Of a stretch of 64,000 nucleotides of DNA, positions 47,222 through 56,653 are shown in pieces. The notes beneath the pieces are model-generated. The model saw only the letters and a program-made list of their open reading frames with translations. It was not told the DNA's origin and did not search any database. Within the stretch, counting starts at the first letter, position 1; every line of letters starts with the position of its first letter. Both the position numbers and the translations under genes were made by a program. Origin of the DNA: Bacteroidales bacterium (GTDB lineage: Bacteria; Bacteroidota; Bacteroidia; Bacteroidales; Tenuifilaceae); NCBI GenBank assembly GCA_018056955.1, contig JAGPEQ010000001.1, positions 104,392-168,391 of the forward strand, in the 5' to 3' direction.

Positions 47222-48244
47222 ATGGTTCCACTTTACGGAAAAACGCTCGATGAGCTTAAATCGATAGTAACTGCCGAAGGGCTTCCGTCGTTTACGGCAT
47301 CCCAAATAGCCGATTGGCTTTACCATCACCATGCCGATAGTATCGATGAGATGACCAATCTATCGAAAAAGGCCAGGGAGATGCTTTCAGCAAAGTATAC
47401 CGTAGGGTTATCCAAACCCGAAAGGGTTTCGGAATCGGCCGATGGTACCAAAAAGTATCTGTTTCCGGTAGCCAATAACCGCTTCGTTGAGGCTGCCTAT
47501 ATTCCTGATGATGACCGCGCAACCCTTTGCGTTTCTTCGCAATCGGGCTGTAAGATGGGATGCCTGTTTTGCATGACTGCAAAGCAGGGATTTCAGGGAA
47601 ATCTTTCGGCTGGTGAAATACTGAACCAGCTACGCAGCATCCCTGAGTTTAAAAATGTGACAAACATTGTGTACATGGGGATGGGCGAACCACTCGATAA
47701 CCTTGAGAATGTTCTAAAAAGCCTTGAAATTCTTACCTCAAAGTGGGGAATGGGCTGGAGCACCAAGCGCATTACGGTTTCAACCATTGGTCTTATCCCT
47801 GCCATGAAGCAGTTCCTTGAAAAGTCAAACTGCCACTTAGCCATTAGCCTTCATACTCCGTTCGATGATGAGCGCCGGATGCTTATGCCTATCCAGAATG
47901 TATACCCAATAGCCGATGTGGTTGACGAGCTCAAAAAGTACCGATTTAGCGACCACCACAGGGTGTCGTTTGAGTATATAATGTTTGATGGGCTAAACGA
48001 TACCCCGCGCCACGTAAAGGAACTGGTGAAGCTGCTTAATGGGATAAACTGCCGGATAAATCTAATCCGATTCCATCCCATACCCGATTCGCCGCTCCGC
48101 ACCTCACCCGACGAGCGCATTATACAGTTTCGCGATTCACTAACCGCCAAAGGCATATTTACCACAATCCGTGCCTCGCGTGGGCAGGACATTCAGGCTG
48201 CTTGTGGATTGTTATCAACCAAGGCGCTACAGGAAAAACGTTAA
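47222..48244 (+). CDS. rlmN: 23S rRNA (adenine-2503-C2)-methyltransferase RlmN
   Basis: The 340-residue radical-SAM enzyme has the cluster motif CKMGCLFCMTAKQG (CxxxCxxC), the N-terminal helical region (SQIADWLYHHHADSIDEMTNLSK), MGMGEPLDNLENVLKSLEIL, and the C-terminal region with GGDI-type ASRGQDIQAACGLL, where the catalytic cysteine lies. It methylates A2503 of 23S rRNA and A37 of some tRNAs. All catalytic motifs appear intact. Confidence 0.96.
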   Translation: MVPLYGKTLDELKSIVTAEGLPSFTASQIADWLYHHHADSIDEMTNLSKKAREMLSAKYTVGLSKPERVSESADGTKKYLFPVANNRFVEAAYIPDDDRATLCVSSQSGCKMGCLFCMTAKQGFQGNLSAGEILNQLRSIPEFKNVTNIVYMGMGEPLDNLENVLKSLEILTSKWGMGWSTKRITVSTIGLIPAMKQFLEKSNCHLAISLHTPFDDERRMLMPIQNVYPIADVVDELKKYRFSDHHRVSFEYIMFDGLNDTPRHVKELVKLLNGINCRINLIRFHPIPDSPLRTSPDERIIQFRDSLTAKGIFTTIRASRGQDIQAACGLLSTKALQEKR

Positions 48245-48550
48245 CCGTTAACCGTGAGCCGTTAACCGTTAACCGTGAGTCGTTAAGCGAAATCTAATTA
48301 TTACCTATTGTCATTCCGAGCTCGTCGAGGAATCTCAATTACGAGTTAAATCGGGAAACGTATGCCTTGAGCCGTAAAGCGAAGTAGAACAGCAACTACA
48401 ACGCTTGTCATCCTGAGCCTGTTGAAGGATCTCCCCTTTATGGTAAGGGAGATGTTTCGCTAATGCTCAACATGACAATACCCTCACGAACAACTCTCAA
48501 CTCAAAAAAAAGGGCACCGTAAGGCGCCCTTTCTATCTTGTAATCCTGAA
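48245..48550. other. 306 bp gap with REP-like repeats and a terminator
   Basis: Begins with CCGTTAACCGTGAGCC repeats, then two REP-like stretches (GTCATTCCGAGCTCGTCGAGG at 48310; GTCATCCTGAGCCTGTTGAAGG at 48407). It ends with the terminator at 48504-48529. No ORF. Confidence 0.75.
48504..48531 (-). terminator. Intrinsic terminator after the cDPG synthetase gene
   Basis: GGGCACC (48512-48518) pairs with GGCGCCC (48523-48529), with one G-T pair. On the minus strand the hairpin is followed by eight Ts. It may also serve convergent rlmN weakly. Confidence 0.85.
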
Positions 48551-49888
48551 TTATTTCAGGTTGTGGGTTTTAACAAATTTCTCAAGAACACCCTTTAGGT
48601 CAGGTAAACCAATCTCGGCCAAATCGTAGAATACACGGGTGGTAGGTTTCTTGATGTTGATAATACGGCTGAGGTCAATTGGGGTACCAATAATAACGGT
48701 ATCGCAATCGGTGTTGTTGATGGTGGCCTCTAGGTCCTTGAGCTGTTGCTCACCGTAGCCCATGGCAGGAAGAACACGGCCAATGTTGGGGTAAATACGG
48801 TAGGTTTCCTTCAGTTTACCAACAAGGTAAGGACGAGCATCAACCTCTTCGCTTGCACCAAATTTGCGGGCAGCAATGGTACCAGCGCCAATCTTCATTT
48901 CGCCGTGGGTTAAGGTTGGGCCGTCCTCAACAATCAGGCAACGCTTACCATCGATAAGTTCGGGCTTGTCAACCTTGATGGGCGAAGCGCCGTCAACCAC
49001 AATGGCTTTGGGGTTGGTTTTGCGAATGTTTTCACGAACAATCTGAATACCCTCGGGCGAAGCTGAATCCATCTTGTTGATAACAACCACATCGGCCAGG
49101 CGAAGGTTAACCTCGCCGGGGTAGTAGCTAACCTCGTTACCTGCACGGTGCGGGTCAACCACGGTTATGGTAAGGTCGGGCTTGAAGAAGGCAAAGTCGT
49201 TGTTACCGCCGTCCCAAAGAATAACATCACAACCGCTGGGATCCTTTTCGGCTTCGCGAAGAATGGCCTCGTAGTCAACACCAGCGTAAATCACGTTACC
49301 GCGAACTACGTGTGGTTCGTACTCTTCCATCTCCTCAACGGTACATTTGTGTTTCTTCAGGTCGTCAACAGTGGCAAAACGCTGTACTTTTTGGGCAACC
49401 AAATCGCCGTAAGGCATTGGGTGACGAACGGCAACAACCTTAAGTCCAAGTCCCATAAGATACTCAATAACCTTACGTGAAGTTTGCGACTTACCGCAAC
49501 CGGTACGGGTAGCAACAACGGCAATAACCGGTTTGGTGCTTTTTAACATGGTTTCGTTGGGACCAAGCAGCATGAAGTTAGCACCTGCTGCGTTAACAAT
49601 TGAGCTAAGTCGCATTACATGCTGGTAGTTCACATCGCTATATGCAAAAACGCAGTCGTGAACGTTTTTCTCCTTGATAATCTTAGCCAGATTCTGTTCG
49701 GCCTCTATGGGAATTCCGTTGGGTTAGAGCTTTCCTGCAAGCTCGGCAGGATACTTACGACCATCGATATCGGGAATTTGAGCAGCGGTAAAAGCAACTA
49801 CATTGTACTCCTCTTTATCGCGGAAGAAAGTGTTGAAGTTGTGGAAATCTCTTCCGGCTGCTCCGATAATAACTACATTACGTCTCAT
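48551..49888 (-). pseudogene. Cyclic 2,3-diphosphoglycerate synthetase-type GTPase, interrupted by one in-frame TAA
   Basis: The frame runs from ATG 49888 to 48551 (446 codons). It is broken only at codon 55, where + strand TTA at 49724-49726 gives TAA. The N-terminal part reads RRNVVIIGAAGRDFHNFN... ELAGKL, then stop, then PNGIPI. Continuing, VNYQHVMRLSSIVNAAGANFMLLGP and the P-loop ATRTGCGKSQTSRKV with DVILWDGGNNDFAF and VVVINKMDSA follow. The family has Tyr at the stop position (KLYPNGIPI), so one base change (TAC or TAT to TAA) explains it. The ribosome-binding site AAGGAGGT, unusually strong for this phylum, precedes the ATG. Translation could restart downstream at 49633, giving 360 residues with the GTPase core. 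Confidence 0.85.
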
Positions 49889-49890
49889 AA

Positions 49891-49900
49891 GACCTCCTTA
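49891..49900 (-). promoter_or_regulatory. Unusually strong Shine-Dalgarno sequence
   Basis: The minus strand reads TAAGGAGGTC two to three bases before ATG 49888, a near-perfect anti-16S match. Bacteroidota genes seldom use such sites. It supports the start and implies high expression of the (now broken) gene. Confidence 0.75.
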
Positions 49901-50083
49901 GATATTTTTGTTTAGATTTTGGTTTTTACAGTTCTCAAAATTAGTTTTTTAAAATTCAAAATGTTCGTCCCAAAAATTTTACAACCCTCACCGCCATGAA
50001 TGGTTGTATATAAAGATCAGAATATCAGTTTAATAGGGGTAGGTTTCATAAAATATGTTAAGAAACATATTTTTGGGATTAAG

Positions 50084-50119
50084 GGAAAAAAATGCCCCGA
50101 TTTTTTTAGAATCGGGGCA
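50084..50119 (-). terminator. Intrinsic terminator after sppA
   Basis: GCCCCGAT (50094-50101) pairs with ATCGGGGC (50111-50118). On the minus strand a T-run follows (50092-50084). It lies 22 bp beyond the sppA stop. A weaker hairpin (ATATGTT/AACATAT, 50053-50070) lies just downstream. Confidence 0.85.
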
Positions 50120-50140
50120 AAATGTTGTTATGGGAATGTA

Positions 50141-51910
50141 TTAGTAAACCTCGATATCGTAAGGCATACGAGCCTGAACGCCCTGATTGTTAAGCATACT
50201 CTTAATGCGATTGTATGCTTTGAACGACAAACCGAGTTCGTCCTTTAGCATCCAAGCCTTTGCTTCGGCCGACATATCTTCCATAAGCTGCTCAAACAGT
50301 TTTTTCTGCTTTGGTAGCTCAACAAGGCGGTAGTTTTCTAACCCAGCCTTTTCGGCGGCAAGCTTAATGGCATCGGTTAGGCCACCAAACTCATCAACAA
50401 GCTTTATGTCCTTGGCGTTAACGCCACTCCACACCCTGCCTTGTCCAATGGCATCGACCTGTTCAACAGGAATACCACGGCCTGCGGATACATGACCAAT
50501 AAAGGTTTGGTAGGTTTGCTCAATGAACATTTGGCCAACTGCCTTTTCTTCAGCGGTCATTGGACGGAATACACTAAAGAAATCGGCATGATCGTTGGTT
50601 TTAACAACATCAACGGTAATGCCCAATTTATTATCGAGCGCTTTTTGCAGGTTGAAGAACAAGCCGAATACGCCAATAGAACCCGTGATAGTGGTTGGGT
50701 TGGCCATAATGGTTGTAGCAGGGGCTGCAATGTAGTATCCACCCGATGCAGCCACATCGCCCATGGAAACAATAACAGGCTTAACCTTTGCGGCTAAATC
50801 AACCTCGCGCCATATAACCTCTGAGGCCAACGCACTACCGCCGGGAGAGTTGATACGGAAAACTATGGCTTTAATCGAGCTATCGCGGCGTGCCTTGCGA
50901 ATGGTTCGCGAAAGACCCTCGGAACCGATATTATCATCGCCACCTTCACCCATTCCTATTTCGCCACTTGCATAAATAACGGCAATTTTATCCTTTGAGA
51001 ACTTGCGTTTAGCAACCTCGGGGGCTTTAAAGTATTTTTTCAGCTCAATGCTGCTGATATCCTTCTTTTCCTCAATGCCAAGCTTGGTTTTTAAGGTTGC
51101 AATAAGCTCATCCTTATAGATTAGACCATCGACCAGCTTATTTTCCAGCGCCTTTTTGGCATTGAATATCTCCATGTTGTTGGCCAAGCTGTTAAGCTTA
51201 TCGGCAGATATGCCTCGGGTTTCGGAAATTCCCTTAACCCATTGGTTCCAAATGGATGAAACGTAGGTTAGCGTTTGCTCGCGGTTTTCGGGGCTCATCT
51301 TATCGAGCATAAATGGCTCAACGGCGCTTTTAAATTTACCATGGCGGAGTATTTGTGGCTCAACACCTAACTTTTCCAAGGTTTTCTTAAAGAACATTAT
51401 CTCGCTTCGCAAGCCAAGCCACTCAATCATACCCTCAGGGTTAAGGAAAACACTATCGGCAACCGATGCCAGGTAGTATGCTTTTTGGCTGTATGTATCG
51501 CTGTATGCATAGATGAACTTGCCCGACGATTTGAAATCGATGAGCGCGTTACGGATTTCCTCGGTGGTGGCGGCGCCTGCATTAACGGCGTCGAGCTCAA
51601 GAAGAATACCCTTGATGTTGGAATCCTCCTTGGCATTGGCAATGGCTTTTAGGATTTGGTTCAACCCTATTGGGCTATTGGGTTGAAACGAAGCAAAATC
51701 GAAGCCCTTGAAGGGGTCTTCGCTACCGCGGTCAACTATTTCCTGTTTTAGATCGACGTAAAGGATTGAATTGGGCTCAATCTTAACCTCTTTTTTATCG
51801 GCCGAGGAAACAATTGCACCAACAATCCCAAGGAACATCAAAAAGATTACTATTGATGAGATTACTATGCCCACTATTGTGGCAAGCACATACTTGAAAA
51901 ATTGTTTCAT
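50141..51910 (-). CDS. sppA: Signal peptide peptidase SppA, 67K type
   Basis: The 589-residue protein has an N-terminal membrane anchor (YVLATIVGIVISSIVIFLMFLGIVGAIV) and two ClpP-like halves. The catalytic Lys is in the first half (FIYAYSDTYSQKAYYLASVAD), and the nucleophilic Ser in the second (VSMGDVAASGGYYIAAPA). INSPGGSALASEVIWREV and TGSIGVFG are further signatures. It degrades remnant signal peptides in the inner membrane. The length fits the long E. coli-like form. Alone, with its own terminator. Confidence 0.96.
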   Translation of the reverse strand: MKQFFKYVLATIVGIVISSIVIFLMFLGIVGAIVSSADKKEVKIEPNSILYVDLKQEIVDRGSEDPFKGFDFASFQPNSPIGLNQILKAIANAKEDSNIKGILLELDAVNAGAATTEEIRNALIDFKSSGKFIYAYSDTYSQKAYYLASVADSVFLNPEGMIEWLGLRSEIMFFKKTLEKLGVEPQILRHGKFKSAVEPFMLDKMSPENREQTLTYVSSIWNQWVKGISETRGISADKLNSLANNMEIFNAKKALENKLVDGLIYKDELIATLKTKLGIEEKKDISSIELKKYFKAPEVAKRKFSKDKIAVIYASGEIGMGEGGDDNIGSEGLSRTIRKARRDSSIKAIVFRINSPGGSALASEVIWREVDLAAKVKPVIVSMGDVAASGGYYIAAPATTIMANPTTITGSIGVFGLFFNLQKALDNKLGITVDVVKTNDHADFFSVFRPMTAEEKAVGQMFIEQTYQTFIGHVSAGRGIPVEQVDAIGQGRVWSGVNAKDIKLVDEFGGLTDAIKLAAEKAGLENYRLVELPKQKKLFEQLMEDMSAEAKAWMLKDELGLSFKAYNRIKSMLNNQGVQARMPYDIEVY

Positions 51911-52059
51911 AGTGATTGAGATTTAGTTATTCAATTATTAAATAAGACTATTTTAAGTTGATAAAGTTACAGAAAAGGGTTGAATTTTTTAATAGATAAT
52001 TCAAAGTCGTTTAGTTAACAAACATATACATGCCTGTCATCCTGAGCGCAGCGAAGGAA

Positions 52060-52328
52060 CTATTGAATAGTGTGCAGTATACAGTGTGCAGTGTACAGGG
52101 ATGAGGGAAAGTAGTGTTTGGTTTTTAGTGTTTTGTGAAATGCTTCTATTCACTATCACCCATCAACCATAAACTGCCATCTCAGCTTGTCATCCTGAGC
52201 GTAGCGAAGGAACTCTAATCGGCCCTAAAGTGATTTTTCGCTAACGCTCAACATGACATTACCCTCACCAACAACCATCAACTGTCAACCATCAACTAAA
52301 TAAGCCTCATAGGGTTTCACAGTGTAAC
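52060..52328 (-). repeat. Inverted ~270-bp repeat, right copy (partner 34609-34878)
   Basis: Reverse complement of the left copy with about 90% identity over CTATTGAATAGTGTGC, GTGTTTGGTTTTTAGTGTTT, CTAAAGTGATTTTTCGCTAACG and CAACTGTCAACCATCAACT. The similarity continues with lower identity into GGGTTTCACAGTGTAACAC. Confidence 0.85.
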
Positions 52329-52516
52329 ACTATGACATTCACGAACAACGAGCAACGAACAACGAACAACGAAGACCACTTTCAGCCCCGCAGGGGCGTA
52401 ATATTTGTAACACCATGGAACACCCGTATGTAAAGCGATGCACGCTATGATATTCCAAAGAGCGAAATTGAATCGTTGCATCGCAAAGGAAAAACATTGC
52501 AAAGAGTGATTTTCAT

Positions 52517-52546
52517 GTTCTTTCTTGTCTTGATACAAGAAAGAAC
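52517..52546. repeat. Perfect 12-bp inverted repeat
   Basis: GTTCTTTCTTGT (52517-52528) and ACAAGAAAGAAC (52535-52546) around a 6-base loop, directly before a GC-rich patch. It has no T-run, so it is not a terminator. Confidence 0.8.
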
Positions 52547-53493
52547 CAAAGAAAATCAAGGCTGAAAAGCCCTCCCGATGGGTGCCCCGCGGGTGGAACT
52601 GTCACGCGATACAATTCGCTACGCCTTCAGCGTGGCTCATATGGTATTGCTTACTAGACCCACCGCCACGCTCCACCCCCGACCCATTGCCGGGTCAGGC
52701 TTTTATGCCTCTGCTTGCTTATTCCGCTCCATTCCCTCTCAGGGAAAAGGGCTGGGGTGAGGTCGTTTCCCACGAACAACGAGCAACTTACACGAATAAC
52801 TTCATTTGTCATCCTGAGCGTAGCGAAGGATCTCTAATCGACCCATTGAGATGTTTAGCTTGCGCTCAACATGACAATGGCTTCACCAAAAACGCTTCCA
52901 GCCCCGTAGGGGCGTAATATTTGTAACCCCCTGACTATTCCCAAATGTATAGCGATGCACGCAAGACTTTTTCCAAAGAGCATCACTGAAACTTTGCATC
53001 GAAACAGAAAAATCATTACAAAGAGCGATTGCCGAAAAACCAATCAAAAGGTGATGAAGGGAGATAGAGATGCTTCGGCTAGCTCAGCATGACAAGAGTG
53101 CAGAAAGGAAGATAGGGTTTTTGTAATCCCAAGCGTAGTCGAAGAATCTCATTAAATAGTGAATGAAGGTATAATGAGATGCTTCGGCAAAGTCTATCCC
53201 TATAAATCAGGACTCAGCAAGACAGCATAATGTTTCTCTTGCGCGCAACATGACAAATAAACTTAACTAAGCAACATTGATAGATAATCCATCATTTTAA
53301 AACGAGAGTAAAAATCAATGAAATCTAAAAAATTCACTTTGAGATATTTCACCATTTTATCCTTTATCCTTTAACCTTTATCCTTAATTACGTTTTACCG
53401 GTTCTGAATTTTTCAGCTAAACTCAGCCTCCCGTAGAGTTGTTTATGCAGAGCATGGTTCTCCCCCTTTCTTTTTTCTGTATAAATTATTTTC

Positions 53494-53501
53494 TACCTTA
53501 G
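53494..53501 (+). promoter_or_regulatory. Candidate -7 box for the namZ-like gene
   Basis: TACCTTAG is one mismatch from TAnnTTTG and lies 39 bp before the ATG at 53540. Confidence 0.3.
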
Positions 53502-53539
53502 CAAAACCATAATTGGCGCATATTTTGCAAAAGGGAGGT

Positions 53540-54715
53540 ATGAGGTTTGGTAAAATAGTATTAACCCTTTCGGTTTCATTATTTCTGATAACTGCAAGGG
53601 CACAGGAAATTTTGCCCGGTGCTCGATTGATGAGCAACTACCTTCCGCTAGTTCAGGGTAAACGGGTGGCTGTTGTGGCCAACCATACCACGCTGGTTAG
53701 TTCGAAGCACCTGGTCGATACTCTGCTTTCAGCTGGTGTAGCCGTAAAAAAAATATTTAGCCCGGAGCATGGCTTTCGGGGCGATATTGAGGCTGGCGAG
53801 CTTATTGGAAACTATACCGATAAGGTTACGGGATTACCTGTAATTTCGCTGTATGGCGGAAGTAAAAAACCCAAACCAGCCGACCTGAGCGATGTTGATG
53901 TTCTAATTTTTGATTTGCAGGATGTTGGAGTAAGGTTTTACACCTATATCTCAACTATGCATTACGTAATGGAGGCCTGCGCGGAAAATAACAAGCCGTT
54001 GATAATACTCGATAGGCCAAACCCTAACGGTTTTTACGTTGATGGGCCAGTACTGGACACCGCTTACCGCTCGTTTGTGGGAATGCATCCTGTACCCCTG
54101 GTTCACGGTATGACCATTGGTGAGTTTGCCCAAATGATAAACGGTGAGGGCTGGTTAAAGGGGAAAATTCAGTGTAACCTCACAGTTATTCCCTGTAAGG
54201 GTTACACCCACAGCATGACCACTGCCCTACCCGTTCGCCCCTCCCCTAACCTCCCCAATCACCTTTCCATTCTGCTTTACCCTTCGCTTGGGCTGTTTGA
54301 GGGGACGGTGGTAAGCGTAGGCCGTGGAACCGATTACCCCTTCCAGGTTTTTGGTTTCCCTAATTTCCCCGATAAGGGTTTTAGGTACATACCGGTTGAG
54401 AAACGTGGGGCAAGCTTGAATCCGCCCTACAAGGGCAAACCGGTTTACGGTATCGACCTAAGGGACTACTCGGTAAACTACTTTCTGGACCGCCGCGAGA
54501 TAATTCTCGATTGGCTAATATACTCCTACAACAACTACCCTGAAAAAGATAAATTCTTCAATAACTTCTTCAACCTGCTTGCCGGAACTAGCGTGCTGCG
54601 CCAGCAAATAGAAAACGGGTTAACCCCTTCGGAAATTAGAGCCACCTGGCAGCCAGCGCTTGAGCAGTTCAAACTGCTTCGAAAAAAGTACCTGCTTTAC
54701 CCCGATTTTGAATAA
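53540..54715 (+). CDS. DUF1343 / NamZ-type exo-beta-N-acetylmuramidase
   Basis: The start at 53540 follows GGGAGGT and opens a signal peptide (MRFGKIVLTLSVSLFLITARAQ), so it is preferred to 53513. About 391 residues match DUF1343: VAVVANHTTLV, KKIFSPEHGFRGDIEAGE, GLPVISLYGG, DVLIFDLQDVGVRFYTYISTMHYVMEA, LDRPNPNGFYVDGP, PLVHGMTIGEFAQMINGE and RPSPNLPNHLSILLYPSLGLFEGT. Bacterial NamZ of this family releases N-acetylmuramic acid from peptidoglycan fragments. A role in wall recycling is inferred. Exported. Confidence 0.9.
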   Translation: MRFGKIVLTLSVSLFLITARAQEILPGARLMSNYLPLVQGKRVAVVANHTTLVSSKHLVDTLLSAGVAVKKIFSPEHGFRGDIEAGELIGNYTDKVTGLPVISLYGGSKKPKPADLSDVDVLIFDLQDVGVRFYTYISTMHYVMEACAENNKPLIILDRPNPNGFYVDGPVLDTAYRSFVGMHPVPLVHGMTIGEFAQMINGEGWLKGKIQCNLTVIPCKGYTHSMTTALPVRPSPNLPNHLSILLYPSLGLFEGTVVSVGRGTDYPFQVFGFPNFPDKGFRYIPVEKRGASLNPPYKGKPVYGIDLRDYSVNYFLDRREIILDWLIYSYNNYPEKDKFFNNFFNLLAGTSVLRQQIENGLTPSEIRATWQPALEQFKLLRKKYLLYPDFE

Positions 54716-54741
54716 CTTTGACACTTGATTACTGTAAAAGA

Positions 54742-55374
54742 ATGGCAAAGAAAAATACACACTATGTGGTTTGGGAAGGGCTAAAACCTGGCATTTATGG
54801 GAGTTGGGAGGAGTGTCAAAAGCAAATAAAGGGCTTTCCGGGTGCAAAGTATAAAGGATTTCCAAGCATGCTTGCCGCACAGCGTGCTTATGAAATGGGT
54901 TACTTGGCATACAATAGCATGAACCCCGAGCAGGAAGCACTATTTAATGTTAACGAGAATACCCCAAAACCAATATACCCCTCATTGGCTGTTGATGCAG
55001 CCTGGAATACTGCTACTCTTGAAATGGAATACCAAGGGGTAGATTGTCAAACCGGCAAGCTGATTTTCCATCAAGGACCTTTCCCCGACGCCACCAATAA
55101 CATAGGCGAGTTCCTTGCCATTGTCCATGGGTTAGCGCATCTGAAAAAGCTGAATAGCGAAATACCCATTTACACCGACTCCATGACTGCCATATGTTGG
55201 GTTAGGGCAAAGAAAGCACGTACCAAACTTATTCAAACGGAAAGGAATAAGAATCTCTTTGAACTACTAGAGCGGGCCGAAAAATGGTTAAGGGAAAACA
55301 CATGGAAAAACCCTTTGCTTAAATGGGAAACCCAGTACTGGGGCGAAATCCCTGCCGATTTTGGCAGAAAATAA
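54742..55374 (+). CDS. rnhA: Ribonuclease HI with N-terminal viroplasmin domain
   Basis: The ATG at 54742 is preferred to an upstream TTG (54718). Residues 1-50 form a viroplasmin (caulimovirus VI-like) RNA/DNA-hybrid-binding domain (HYVVWEGLKPGIYGSWEECQKQI, FPGAKYKGFPSMLAAQRAYE). The C-terminal RNase H domain keeps the catalytic acids: AVDAAW (Asp), NNIGEFLAIVHGL (Glu), IYTDSMTAICW (Asp) and PADFGRK (Asp). It removes RNA from RNA-DNA hybrids. About 210 residues, normal for Bacteroidota. Confidence 0.94.
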   Translation: MAKKNTHYVVWEGLKPGIYGSWEECQKQIKGFPGAKYKGFPSMLAAQRAYEMGYLAYNSMNPEQEALFNVNENTPKPIYPSLAVDAAWNTATLEMEYQGVDCQTGKLIFHQGPFPDATNNIGEFLAIVHGLAHLKKLNSEIPIYTDSMTAICWVRAKKARTKLIQTERNKNLFELLERAEKWLRENTWKNPLLKWETQYWGEIPADFGRK

Positions 55375-55392
55375 ACAAAATGCCAACTACAA

Positions 55393-56634
55393 GTGAGTTT
55401 TGAAAGCTACATAGCAAAACGATTCCTAAGCGGTTCCGATAGCCAAAGCCTATCGAGGCCATTTATCCGTATTACCATTGCCTCGGTAGCCCTGAGCGTG
55501 GCCGTTATGATTGTGGCCATAGCCGTTATTACCGGCTTTAAAAGGGAGATTAAACAAAAGGTTGTGGGTTTTGGAAGCCATATTCAAATAACAAACTACG
55601 ACAGTAACCAATCGCTTGAAACCAACCCCATACCAACAAACCTTCCGGTAATTGATGAGGTAAAAAAAGTAAAAGGAGTAAGGCATATTCAGCGGTTTGC
55701 CATAAAGGCAGGTATCATAAAGACCGACACCGATATTCAAGGAGTTGTCCTAAAGGGGATAGATTCCGATTTCGATTGGACTTTTTTCCAAAAGAACCTA
55801 GTTGATGGGGCGATTTTCAAAATTACCGACTCAACCACAACCACTGCATCGCTTATTTCCAAAACGCTGGCAAACCTTTTAAAGTTAAAGGTAGGCGATA
55901 CCTACGATATGTTCTTTGTTCAAGAACCACCCCGTTATAGAAGGTTTACGGTTGCTGGTATTTACGATACCAAAATGGTTGAGTTCGATAAAATGTTTGT
56001 GCTTTGCGACATTAAGCACATCCAGAGGCTCAACGGGTGGAGCCAGAACCAGGCCACAGGATTTGAGGTTTTGGTTGATGATATCGATAGGGTTGATGAC
56101 CTATGGGTTGAGGTTGATGATATTGCAGGCTTTGTTTTCCTCGACGATGGCTCAAGGCTAAAGGTTCAAAGCATTATCGATAAGTACCCAAATATTTTTG
56201 ACTGGTTGAACCTGCAGGATATTAACGCTGCCGTTCTAATTGTTTTAATGTTGCTAGTGGCAGCAATTAACATGATTTCGGGCTTACTCATTATTATTCT
56301 GGAAAAAACATCTACCATTGGCCTTTTGAAATCGATGGGAACATCGAACCGGAGCGTTAGAAAGATATTTTTGATACAGTCGGCGTTCATTATGATACGC
56401 GGACTTTTTATTGGAACCGCAGCGGGTTTGATACTTTGTTTTTTGCAAAAGCAGTTTGGTATAGTTAAGCTCGATGAGGCATTTTACTTCCTATCCGAAG
56501 TGCCCATCAACATAGTTTGGTGGCATGTAATTGTTTTGAATGTTTTAGCCTTTGCCGTTGGAGTGGCTATGCTGGTGGTGCCATCGATGGTAATTTCGCG
56601 GATTAGCCCCGATAAAACACTTAAATTTGAGTAG
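55393..56634 (+). CDS. LolC/LolE-like lipoprotein-releasing ABC permease
   Basis: The 413-residue protein uses a GTG start; the nearby ATG is out of frame. It has an N-terminal transmembrane helix (IRITIASVALSVAVMIVAIAVITGF), a periplasmic MacB-PCD-like domain (about 45-250) and three C-terminal helices with the FtsX motif (IILEKTSTIGLLKSMGTSNRSVRKIFLIQSAFI). N-terminal SFESYIAKRFL is typical of LolC/E. It would release outer-membrane lipoproteins with an ATPase not found here. lpxK follows after 19 bp. Confidence 0.88.
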   Translation: MSFESYIAKRFLSGSDSQSLSRPFIRITIASVALSVAVMIVAIAVITGFKREIKQKVVGFGSHIQITNYDSNQSLETNPIPTNLPVIDEVKKVKGVRHIQRFAIKAGIIKTDTDIQGVVLKGIDSDFDWTFFQKNLVDGAIFKITDSTTTTASLISKTLANLLKLKVGDTYDMFFVQEPPRYRRFTVAGIYDTKMVEFDKMFVLCDIKHIQRLNGWSQNQATGFEVLVDDIDRVDDLWVEVDDIAGFVFLDDGSRLKVQSIIDKYPNIFDWLNLQDINAAVLIVLMLLVAAINMISGLLIIILEKTSTIGLLKSMGTSNRSVRKIFLIQSAFIMIRGLFIGTAAGLILCFLQKQFGIVKLDEAFYFLSEVPINIVWWHVIVLNVLAFAVGVAMLVVPSMVISRISPDKTLKFE

Positions 56635-56653
56635 TAACTTTATCAGTAAAACC

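Larger units (their letters stand above)
51911..53539. other. 1.6 kb gene-free repeat field
   Basis: No credible ORF. It holds the inverted partner (52060-52328) of the 34.6 kb repeat and several REP-like words of the type GTCATCCTGAGCG.AGCGAAGG (52037, 52188, 52808). It also has CCCCGCAGGGG/CCCCGTAGGGG next to GCGTAATATTTGTAAC (52386, 52902), a perfect 12-bp hairpin at 52517-52546, a GC-rich patch (52560-52760), and TTATCCTTTATCCTTTAACC at 53355. Confidence 0.8.

Noticed and set aside
40643..49888. Stop-codon reassignment to explain the in-frame TAG and TAA
   Set aside because: TAA, TAG and TGA all serve as normal stops in many other genes here, and the two internal stops differ, so a changed code does not fit.
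52582..52917. 111-residue plus-strand ORF in the 52 kb repeat field
   Set aside because: Pro/Trp-rich translation of a GC-rich repeat with REP-like words at its end; no signal, no ribosome site, no family resemblance.
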